DNA from: a virus
Length of the DNA stretch: 23,115 bases
IMG/VR virus record: IMGVR_UViG_3300032105_000054
Location: 1 to 23,115 of that record
Reading direction: 5' to 3' (one strand)
Program-made: the position numbers and the translations under genes
Notes under the pieces: generated by a model
Told to the model about the DNA's origin: nothing
Database searches by the model: none
The model's input: only the letters and a program-made list of their open reading frames with translations
Part shown: positions 1 to 6,836 of the stretch, piece by piece
Position numbering within the stretch: the first letter of the stretch is position 1
Layout: each line of letters starts with the position of its first letter

Positions 1-1466
1 TGGAGCCTTGCCTCAAGAGCTATCATAGCTCTTTCCTGATCAGCAATCTCAGTCTTTCTTTGAGCTTGTAGTTGTGATCTCAGAGCAGCTAATTTCTCCC
101 TCGCACGGAGTAAGGTCCCAAGAATCGTCTCCTCAAATGCAGTGAGATTAATAGATTTCGTTTGGATCTTAGCCAGTTCATGTCTAGCCTTTTCTTCGGC
201 CTTGATGCTTATTAATCTATCTTTACTAACCCCCAACTGCCCCTCAGCTAAAAGAAGTCTAATCTGTTCGGACCGAGCTCGCCTAGCAATTCTAAGTTGC
301 CCTCGAGCAGTCCTCTCCTGTTGATCCAATATGACTCTGTCGCGTATCGCTCCGAGGATTACGAAAGCGGCAGTTAGGAGTTCGAAGTCTTCAACAAGCT
401 CAGAGTTGGTCTGATCTGTGGCCCTCTTTCTGCGTTCATCGATAGCCATTCGCGCTGCTATTAAAGCCTCCAGCATCTTGTCATTTTCCCTGATAGCTTT
501 ATCAAAAGTCGAGCCCTGAGCCTTTTCCTGAGCAGCCTTGAACAGAGCTTGAATATCAGCCCGGGCTTGATGGTGACCGGCAACGGCCTGCTCTATTCTA
601 ACATGCGCTTCTCGAGTAAGATTAATTATTTTATCAAAGCCTTCTTTTTCAACTTCAATCTGTTCTCTGATAGCTTCTCGACTCTTAGCCGTCTTAGCCC
701 GACTAAACTGATCAGTGAGTTTTTCTATCTTGCTGTGAAAGGCACTTAATCTAGCGAGGTTAGATCTCAACTGGCCTACATCACCCCCCAGGAGGTCTAG
801 CCCAATTGCCCCGGCCGCCCCTTCAGAACCCGCAGAGATTCTCTGAACCTCACGAAGTTTATCTCTATAAGCTCCAAGTTGAGTTGTCATCTCAGCAGTA
901 ACCTTGGCCATCTCCCGTGCCCGCTTAGCAGCTCCGAAAATCCTATCAATGATCCAAAGTACTCCCTCGAAGGCCAAGAAGGCTATGAGAATAGGCCCTA
1001 GTGAAGCAAGGAAGCCTCTTAGAGCTACTCCAGCAATGACTGCGGCCCCACCTACCCTCTTGAAGGCCACTCCAGCTGCTTTCAGGGGAACCAGAGATTT
1101 ACTAACAGCAGCCCCAAGTTTGATCCAGATTCCAGCTAACCCAGTCAGCTGTTTAGCATGAAGAACCTGACGAGCCTGCAATCTACCTAGTGCTACACGA
1201 GTAACCCTATATTGAGCAGTCAAATTTCCCATACGGAGGATTGCGACCTTCTGGATAACAGTACCCTCTCTCAGAGTTTTCCCATGAAGACGCTCAGTAG
1301 CAGTAAGAATCTTAATAGCTCTAGAATTCTTCTCAACATTGACAGTGAAGAGTGAGACCAATTTCCTTTTAATCCGCAGTGCTATGGAAAGCTTGATAGC
1401 TACTGCTAACCATGCTGCCAAGCCTCCAGTGACAGAAATAACTTTGACTATAGCACCAGTGAATAC
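1..1466 (-). CDS. Tape measure protein, C-terminal part in the +1 frame (partial)
   Basis: This reading frame is open for 488 codons from just after a TGA at 1467-1469 to the window edge. It continues the tape measure protein encoded upstream, but one frame over. The translation looks like real tape measure sequence: a first hydrophobic stretch near its start (GLAAWLAVAIKLSIAL), a second around 1010-980 (GFLASLGPILIAFLAFEGV), then several hundred residues of Ala/Glu/Lys/Arg-rich helix likely to be coiled coil. I see no ATG with a ribosome binding site near its start, so it is probably not an independent gene. A genuine frameshift mutation, a sequence error or a programmed +1 shift near 1455-1470 would join it to the upstream ORF. 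The protein sets tail length and may form the DNA channel; that role is inferred from the family. The C-terminus lies outside the window. Confidence 0.8.
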
Positions 1467-4323
1467 TCATTACTCCGACTAAGTCCCTTAGAGCCCTAGC
1501 AAACCCTTGTCCAATCTTGCGACTCTCACGTAAGATTGAATTAGATTTCTCCATTTTCTCAAAGAATCCACCCGCTGCATTAGCACCCTCGCCGAAGAGG
1601 TTAACCATAGCTTCCAAACCCGGCTTGAGAACGTTGCCCAGGGAAGCTGCGGCCATAAAGACTCGGGTAGAGAATACTGATAAACGACCAGCCAGCGTCG
1701 CGAGCACTTTCTCAGCATCTCCGGCAAAGATGGCACCTTCCTTAAGAATACCATTAAATATGGCCTGTCGTTTCTGTACCTCGGTGAGGCGACCCATGGT
1801 CGTACCAAGTTTGGCGGCATACTCCTTATACATTACAGACAGATTCTTTGTGATCCCCGCATTATCTACCATGATGGAATTTTTTCCGGTAACACTGTTG
1901 GCTACGAAATTGAAGTTAGAGGGGATCGATAAGTCATATGTCTCTGCAAACCCTCGAGACAAAATCCTTACAATCCTGAGGGGCGTTGGGGTACAACTTA
2001 TCGAATTCTTCAAAAGGGATGACAGCCTTCCGGTGAACCTTCCTGTGGCACCCATCACAAAGGGTGAGACCATTTGAGAGTTCATGTCTCCATTCCGGGA
2101 ATTTGGTTTGTGAGAGAATATGATGCGCGTAATTAGTATCTTCGCAAGCTCTACCGCATCTACAACATCGTAACCTATCGCGCTCAAATACTTGTCTCTT
2201 CCATTGCTTATATTCCCTTCGCTGCCGACCGGAGTTTCCCTTCTTAAGACTTTGTCCCTCCTTATATCTGGGATGGTTGGATCCCCTAAACCTGCTGGAG
2301 TATCCATCTGCAGCACATTTCCTTGAACAGTATTTCTTCCCCCTCTCCAATGCTCCAGGGGTAGTAACGAAGACCCCCCTACAAGCCTCACAGACCTTTT
2401 CAACTCTTCCACTATAACGAGGGCTATCTTCGCCAGAGAATTTTCGTCCGAAATTTTCCTTTCTGCAAATTTCAGAGCAAAGTAATCCAAATCCTCTCTT
2501 GACACGTCTTCTAGGAGAGACAAAACTCCTTCCGCAGTTTTCACATCTAACTTCAACGAATTTGCTATGGACCTGACCTGTTTGTCTATACTCCTCATTG
2601 ACCGAATCAACCCAGCATCCTTCACAGAAGCCTTCTCTTCCCCAAGATCTCCTAAGAGAGTCGAGGGAGAGAGAGTTTCCACATCCTTTACAATTCGATC
2701 CTGATTCCATAAACCTTCCTCCTCCTTTTGTTGAATATAAGAAGGAGTAAGATCATTGTCAACCGTTTTTCCATCATGGAATTCACGTCCGTTAGACTTA
2801 TTGAGCATGATGGAGTTTCTAACTCCCTGAAGTTCTTCCTCCACTAACTCTTCGTCCACATAATAAAGAACATCATTTTCGACATCGAGATCTTCCAAGA
2901 ACTTAAACCCACTCTGCGTCAAGAACCGATGATTAGCAGTTGCTTCGATAGTAGTTCCGTTTTCCAGTTCTATTTCAAATACTTCATTCTCCCCGTTATA
3001 ATGTAAGTATTCAGCTTGGGTAACCTCCATTTCCCCTGTCTGTCTATTAACAGATAGTACACAAGGGACAGTGCCTTCATCATGCCACTCTTCAATCGTC
3101 TTGGTTTCTCCCCTTACTGGGTCATAGATTAAGGTGTCATACTTTAAACAGTTCTGGTTCTTAATACCTTGAGTAGCTCCAACAACTGCTTCTCCAAGTC
3201 TCAAAGTCCCCTGTCTATTAAAAGCAGCGGAGTTGGTCAAGGTATCCATCAACATGATAGCTTCCTTCAGACCGAACCCAGCGGAGAGAAGGTTCTTGAG
3301 ACCCGCTGCCGCATCTGCCACATCAACCAACCCCTTAGATGCTAGAGCAAGTGCGGCCTGCTGGGCTGCTTGCATTCCAGCACCTGTATTTATAGCAACA
3401 CTACCAAGACCTTTTAGAGCAGATTCAAGTTTCAGGGATGAACTGAAAGCCTTCTCAAATATACTGACCAAACCACGAGTGGCAAAGGCTAATACCAATA
3501 ACTGATTTCTCAGAGCTCCAAGTCGTCTTCGCAATGCTGGGATAGCACTGGAAGTCAACCGTTGATCTGTCCAAATCTGGAACTCGCGGCCAGCTCTCTT
3601 GACAGCAGCCGTCGTCTGTTTAAATTCACTTTGGATCTTATCTTGACTTTTGGCAGTTCTCTGGGACTGTCTCTCAGCCCTACGAGACGAGTCAGTGAAC
3701 TGCGTCATCTGAGCCTTAGCCAAGACTATTCTATTTCCCAATTTCTTCCATTGAACAATAGACTTCATAGTGCGGCGATCCAGTTGCACCATTCTCTCTT
3801 TACCTATGTTCACCTCTTTGGCCAAAACCCTGAAGGACCTAGCCACCTTATCGAGCTTATCTTTGGCTTTGCCGCTCTGAACCCCAACAGCCCTCTCGGC
3901 CCCAACTAATTGACGTTGAGCTATCCGAGCCTTATCCGTAGCAGCAGAGAACCTCTTCTTAGCCGCTGCACTCTTGTTTTCTTTACCAGTGAGTGCATCC
4001 AAAGCCGCTTGGGCCTTGATATACTCGGCCCTAGCTGCCCCTACGGCCAATGTTTCTTTCTTCTGCTCAGTTGTCAGCGCACGCTGGGCTTCCTTAAGTT
4101 TTGTATGGGCACCCTTTACCCTCTCCAGTGAAGACACATAAGTCTTCAACCTAGCCTTACCCACTCCCAATTCAATCCCATATCCTTTCAAAAATCTCGT
4201 CACTCCACGCAGAGAATTGGAAGTTGCGTCAAGCTTTTGCTTGAGTCCCTTGAGGTTCGAGACGCCTTTCCCTAACGATACCTCTATAAGAAATCTGAAC
4301 CTATTTTCAAGTCTAGGGGGCAA
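1369..4323 (-). CDS. Tape measure protein, N-terminal part with intein (frame breaks near 1465)
   Basis: This is a 984-codon ORF. The start is TTG at 4321-4323, chosen because AGGAGGT lies about nine bases upstream, inside the end of the preceding endonuclease gene. Residues 1-391 are Lys/Arg/Ala-rich helix with a hydrophobic patch near 272-290, typical of tape measure proteins. Residues 392-815 are an intein (Cys392 to Asn815, followed by Ser816). Removing it joins GIKNQN to SIMVDNAGITKN, which reads as a continuous tape-measure-like motif. Residues 816-954 continue as tape measure sequence. From His955 the translation turns Trp/Cys/Ser-rich and ends after 30 residues, while the neighbouring frame continues sensibly to the window edge, so this C-terminus is almost certainly out of frame. 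The gene follows the tail assembly chaperone module, the usual siphovirus position. Confidence 0.88.
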   Translation of the reverse strand: MPPRLENRFRFLIEVSLGKGVSNLKGLKQKLDATSNSLRGVTRFLKGYGIELGVGKARLKTYVSSLERVKGAHTKLKEAQRALTTEQKKETLAVGAARAEYIKAQAALDALTGKENKSAAAKKRFSAATDKARIAQRQLVGAERAVGVQSGKAKDKLDKVARSFRVLAKEVNIGKERMVQLDRRTMKSIVQWKKLGNRIVLAKAQMTQFTDSSRRAERQSQRTAKSQDKIQSEFKQTTAAVKRAGREFQIWTDQRLTSSAIPALRRRLGALRNQLLVLAFATRGLVSIFEKAFSSSLKLESALKGLGSVAINTGAGMQAAQQAALALASKGLVDVADAAAGLKNLLSAGFGLKEAIMLMDTLTNSAAFNRQGTLRLGEAVVGATQGIKNQNCLKYDTLIYDPVRGETKTIEEWHDEGTVPCVLSVNRQTGEMEVTQAEYLHYNGENEVFEIELENGTTIEATANHRFLTQSGFKFLEDLDVENDVLYYVDEELVEEELQGVRNSIMLNKSNGREFHDGKTVDNDLTPSYIQQKEEEGLWNQDRIVKDVETLSPSTLLGDLGEEKASVKDAGLIRSMRSIDKQVRSIANSLKLDVKTAEGVLSLLEDVSREDLDYFALKFAERKISDENSLAKIALVIVEELKRSVRLVGGSSLLPLEHWRGGRNTVQGNVLQMDTPAGLGDPTIPDIRRDKVLRRETPVGSEGNISNGRDKYLSAIGYDVVDAVELAKILITRIIFSHKPNSRNGDMNSQMVSPFVMGATGRFTGRLSSLLKNSISCTPTPLRIVRILSRGFAETYDLSIPSNFNFVANSVTGKNSIMVDNAGITKNLSVMYKEYAAKLGTTMGRLTEVQKRQAIFNGILKEGAIFAGDAEKVLATLAGRLSVFSTRVFMAAASLGNVLKPGLEAMVNLFGEGANAAGGFFEKMEKSNSILRESRKIGQGFARALRDLVGVMSIHWCYSQSYFCHWRLGSMVSSSYQAFHSTAD
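1879..3150 (-). mobile_element. Intein in the tape measure gene, host of a nested HNH gene
   Basis: A 424-codon in-frame insertion runs from a Cys codon (3148-3150) to an Asn codon (1879-1881), followed by Ser. Block A reads CLKYDTLIYDP. Block B has the TANH signature (residues 462-465 of the ORF). Block F/G reads TYDLSIPSNFNFVANS then VTGKN. It aligns without gaps to the usual block ending NFVANGIVVHN, but the block F His is Phe and the penultimate His is Lys, so splicing may be slow or use other residues. The roughly 290 residues between the splicing halves match nothing I recognise in this frame. Most of that stretch overlaps the HNH gene at 1934-2710, which is read in another frame. The extein sequence on each side joins cleanly, which supports the boundaries. 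Confidence 0.85.
1934..2710 (-). CDS. Multi-zinc-finger HNH homing endonuclease nested out of frame in the intein
   Basis: A 258-residue protein lies entirely inside the tape measure intein, on the same strand, its codons starting at the third base of the intein codons. The ATG at 2708-2710 follows an exceptionally strong ribosome binding site (AAGGAGGAGGAAGG), and an in-frame TGA lies about 15 codons upstream, so it is a separate gene rather than a continuation of the intein frame. Cysteine pairs at 7/10, 29/32, 56/59, 78/82, 107/110 and 128/132 suggest three zinc knuckles of CxxC...CxxC or CxxC...CxxxC type. The C-terminal HNH domain has Cys183/Cys185/Cys189, His196-His197, Asn213, then Cys218, Cys221, His222 and His226. 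By family knowledge it would cut intein-less alleles and drive homing. That it recognises the tape measure gene is inferred from its location. Confidence 0.9.
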   Translation of the reverse strand: MESGSNCKGCGNSLSLDSLRRSWGREGFCEGCWVDSVNEEYRQTGQVHSKFVEVRCENCGRSFVSPRRRVKRGFGLLCSEICRKENFGRKFSGEDSPRYSGRVEKVCEACRGVFVTTPGALERGKKYCSRKCAADGYSSRFRGSNHPRYKEGQSLKKGNSGRQRREYKQWKRQVFERDRLRCCRCGRACEDTNYAHHILSQTKFPEWRHELSNGLTLCDGCHRKVHRKAVIPFEEFDKLYPNAPQDCKDFVSRVCRDI

Positions 4324-4324
4324 C

Positions 4325-4981
4325 TTAAGTTACCTCCTCACTGAGAATCAAGTCGAAAATTTTTCTTTTTCTTTCCAAAAAAACTGTAGCATCTCCATAA
4401 ATATAATCGGCGAATCTTTTGATGTCCTCTCGTTTACCGATCTGAAATCTGTGGACTTGAGCTCTAGGTCTTATGTCGTGGATATATCCTAACCCGCCAA
4501 GTTTGTCCTGTATAAACTTTAACACCCTTAAAGTGCCAGTAATAGAAATTCTCTTCTGCCTTGGCCTTGACCGGCGGATAAAGACACTACCGTCCCCATC
4601 GAAATAACCTCTGATCCAATGATTAACTAAAGAATTAGGAACTCCTATCGGAGGTTCTAGAATCAAAGACTTCCTAGGAACGACTCCTTTACTGATTAAA
4701 TCCAGGTACAATTTTTCAGAAGTAATACTAATTTTTCCGCTAAGATGTCTCTTACCATTTGACCTAGTTTCTCTGTCATGAACAGGGTGATTAGCCTCAA
4801 GGTGCTTTTTGAAAACCTCTAATACATTTATATCCTTGATATCTTGAGATAGATGTACTCTGGCCCGGTTTCTATCCAAATAACCGTCGGCTGCAAGAAA
4901 GCCAACCCAATAAGCTTTCACTCCGATGTCTATGGTCTCGAAGAAATTCTCATTAAGACTATATTTTCTGACCCCACTCAT
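4325..4981 (-). CDS. LAGLIDADG homing endonuclease, free-standing
   Basis: A 218-residue protein with two LAGLIDADG motifs, WVGFLAADGYL (residues 25-35, acidic Asp32) and IRGYFDGDGSV (123-133, acidic Asp130). Two motifs in one chain indicate a monomeric enzyme that makes a double-strand break at an asymmetric site. The ATG overlaps the stop of the preceding gene (TAATG at 4979-4983), and the tape measure TTG follows one base after its stop, so the gene sits exactly between two tail genes. Its 3' end supplies the tape measure ribosome binding site. It is a close paralogue of the genes at 16536-17171 and 22831-23115: all share the phrase RGYFDGDGS and a FLERK- or YLERK-like ending. No splicing motifs are present, so it is a free-standing gene rather than an intein. 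Its target is unknown. Confidence 0.93.
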   Translation of the reverse strand: MSGVRKYSLNENFFETIDIGVKAYWVGFLAADGYLDRNRARVHLSQDIKDINVLEVFKKHLEANHPVHDRETRSNGKRHLSGKISITSEKLYLDLISKGVVPRKSLILEPPIGVPNSLVNHWIRGYFDGDGSVFIRRSRPRQKRISITGTLRVLKFIQDKLGGLGYIHDIRPRAQVHRFQIGKREDIKRFADYIYGDATVFLERKRKIFDLILSEEVT

Positions 4982-5670
4982 TAAGCTCTTATCCCTGCCC
5001 GCCAGATATAATCCAGAAGGATGTTACGGATGAGAGATTCATCATCAGTTGTCATATGAAATATGTTAGTTGGCGGTATCGTCACTTCTTTGAAACCTTC
5101 GGAGAGTTTGGAGAGCTGTTCCCACCTCTTAGGACCCCAGTATCTCGAACTACTCATCCCACTGCCTCGGAGTCTATCAGGATCAAAATGTTGGCCTCCT
5201 TTTGGACCAACCCTTACGGGGACATTCCAGATTCCTCCTAGAATTTGCTCCCTATAATACGGAGCTCTACTAGAATTTATCCCTATAGTCATGCGGTGAA
5301 CTTCCCGTTGCCCACCTTCTGCAGATTTAGTAGGCCCAGGCCTTCTACTAACAGCACTCTGTAGTCTTCCAGAAGCTTTCAGAGTAGGACCCTCTGGATC
5401 CTCCCCCCGAGCTCTACGTACATTGCGTGTAAAGCGTGACCTTCGAGTGTTAGCTGGCCGGTACGGAGGCCTACCAAGCTCCCCAGTATCAAAACGGGAC
5501 TTAATCCGTGGTACTATTACTGCCGCCACCTCGTCGAAAGGTTTTGTGAGCTCCCCTAAGACCTTACTCAATTTTGTCAGTCTCCTCTGGATTCCATCGA
5601 ACGCACCTTCTGGCGATGCAAAAATTCGATTTCCGACTTTAAAACTGATTCCTGGGTTAGGTGCGGACAA
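4981..5670 (-). CDS. Phage virion morphogenesis / minor tail protein, putative
   Basis: A 229-residue basic protein. The pattern of an N-terminal helical region (DGIQRRLTKLSKVLGEL), an Arg/Pro-rich middle (GRPPYRPANTRRSRF), LKASGRLQSAV, then a Tyr-Tyr containing turn and PPTNIFHMT resembles the virion morphogenesis (Mu gpG-like) and HK97 gp10-like families that act in head completion or tail joining. The resemblance is by pattern only. The start is taken as TTG at 5668-5670, preceded by GGAG six bases away; an in-frame TGA directly abuts it. It lies between the chaperone pair and the LAGLIDADG gene, and its TAA overlaps the ATG of that gene. In many siphoviruses the tape measure gene directly follows the chaperone, so this placement is slightly unusual. 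Confidence 0.6.
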   Translation of the reverse strand: MSAPNPGISFKVGNRIFASPEGAFDGIQRRLTKLSKVLGELTKPFDEVAAVIVPRIKSRFDTGELGRPPYRPANTRRSRFTRNVRRARGEDPEGPTLKASGRLQSAVSRRPGPTKSAEGGQREVHRMTIGINSSRAPYYREQILGGIWNVPVRVGPKGGQHFDPDRLRGSGMSSSRYWGPKRWEQLSKLSEGFKEVTIPPTNIFHMTTDDESLIRNILLDYIWRAGIRA

Positions 5671-5699
5671 TCATCTCTCCGCCATATAACATTAGTTTC

Positions 5700-6709
5700 T
5701 CATTCCACATTTCTCCTACGGGGGGGTAAGTGACCAGCGGTCGACTCGGGGAGGACCTCCGTTCCAGGACGTGCTGTGCTCTTTTTTGACTTGGCCCTCA
5801 TAACTTCAATCCTAATTCTTTCATATTGATTTCTTTCATACCTAATCGTTGTAAAGGCCTCCAGCAACTTCAGAGGTTGATCCCAAAGTCCTCCGGGAAA
5901 CGGAAGAGTATGATATTCTCTGACCGCTTGTTCTGCCTCTATGAGGAAAACAAGGTAAGAGTCTATCAGAGCTGTAGGGCATACTTCGGGGTCTATGAAA
6001 TAAGTACGAAGAATCTCAAATGGAGGAATATTGAGAAAATGATCTTCAATGGCCTCCATTTCATCAAAGAGACCCTCCATAGTAAGTTCCTTATTCTCAT
6101 GACTGGTGGGTGGGCTTCCTACAGTATCATCAAAGATGGGAACGGGAATAGTATATGATTCCTCTCCCGGCCACTCCGACAGGTAGCATGCCCTACCCTC
6201 ATACATCTTATTCTCTATACAGAACTCACAGTTGTAGAGATTTAATCTGCTACGCTCTTCGCTTTTCCAGAGGCTGAAGTACGTCGTGAGCTGGAGCTTT
6301 TTTTTTCTCCACTCTTCAACATGGACATATTGTTGGCTGCTTCCATGATCTCGATAAGTAGATCCGCGGGAATGTCAACAGCGACCTTCTTAAGCAGCTC
6401 TTCATTCTCGATGACCTTGTGAAGGCCAACCTTTGCTAGTTCTGGATAAGCGTCGGAGAATATGTAATTCTCCACTTTGACTACGATAGCAAGGAACTCT
6501 TGGATGTCGGCAGCATCCAACTTGGTGACACTGAGGTCCCTGTAACCCTTACGACCATCTCGACCCGCCGCCGCATAACGAGCCATGGTTTGATTCGCTG
6601 CATGGCCCGTCTTAGGACGAATCCAGATTACGGCCTGATCCTCTTTCTCAGTCCTCTGATCCTCTGGGACGTAGGGCACCGGCTCGCGTGAGACACCTTG
6701 GATTGCCAT
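5700..6709 (-). CDS. Tail assembly chaperone, -1 frameshift fusion product (GT-type)
   Basis: The chaperone ORF starting at 6709 can be extended by a -1 shift on the nine-adenine run at 6298-6306. After Lys137 the ribosome re-reads one base and enters a frame that is open to the TGA at 5700-5702, giving about 336 residues. The added part starts KLQLTTYFSLW and contains CEFCIENKMYEGRACYLSE, a possible zinc-binding cluster upstream of the only plausible internal start (ATG at 6206). That conserved-looking sequence before the ATG shows the real product begins further upstream, in agreement with frameshifting. In lambda-like phages the G and GT proteins coat the tape measure and recruit tail tube protein; the role here is inferred from the frameshift architecture and position just before the tape measure gene. 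Confidence 0.85.
6242..6709 (-). CDS. Tail assembly chaperone, unshifted product (G-type)
   Basis: A 155-residue protein starting with ATG at 6709 behind AAAGGAGGACACC. The body is helical and acidic (residues 60-130, including DAADIQEFLAIVVKVENYIF) and the C-terminus is a Ser/Lys/Arg-rich tail beginning at the slippery run (Glu135, Lys136, Lys137). The length, the position after the tail tube gene and the A9 slip site near the 3' end all match the first member of a tail assembly chaperone pair. The unshifted protein is normally the abundant product. I see no catalytic motifs, as expected for a chaperone. Its TAA at 6242-6244 is used only when no frameshift occurs. Confidence 0.85.
   Translation of the reverse strand: MAIQGVSREPVPYVPEDQRTEKEDQAVIWIRPKTGHAANQTMARYAAAGRDGRKGYRDLSVTKLDAADIQEFLAIVVKVENYIFSDAYPELAKVGLHKVIENEELLKKVAVDIPADLLIEIMEAANNMSMLKSGEKKSSSSRRTSASGKAKSVAD
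6298..6306 (-). promoter_or_regulatory. Slippery A9 run for programmed -1 ribosomal frameshift
   Basis: On the minus strand the coding sequence reads GAA AAA AAA AGC, a run of nine adenines that contains the A AAA AAA heptamer in the correct phase for tandem slippage to -1. The -1 frame is open both before and for about 600 bases after the site. Similar sites set the ratio of short to long tail chaperones in many siphoviruses. I did not identify a clear downstream pseudoknot. Confidence 0.8.
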
Positions 6710-6836
6710 GGTGTCCTCCTTTTTATTTTAAGGTCTCCCTTTAATCGGGTAGCCTTTTGTTGTATTAACTGACTATCCTACCACATCTTTTGGATCTAAA
6801 TCCAAGAACGTACTTTACCTCCAGTTCAACGTTCTA

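Noticed and set aside
1488-1820. Minus-strand frame of 110 codons inside the tape measure gene
   Set aside because: Trp/Arg/Leu-rich and without family features; it is an out-of-frame reading of the tape measure sequence.
1517-2077. Plus-strand open frame of 186 codons opposite the tape measure gene and intein
   Set aside because: It lies antisense to sequence with strong protein signals on the minus strand and shows no motif or ribosome binding site.
6785-6836. Possible terminator after the tail tube gene (TTGGAT/ATCCAA stem)
   Set aside because: The stem is only six to seven base pairs, lacks a U tract on the minus strand and lies between co-oriented tail genes.
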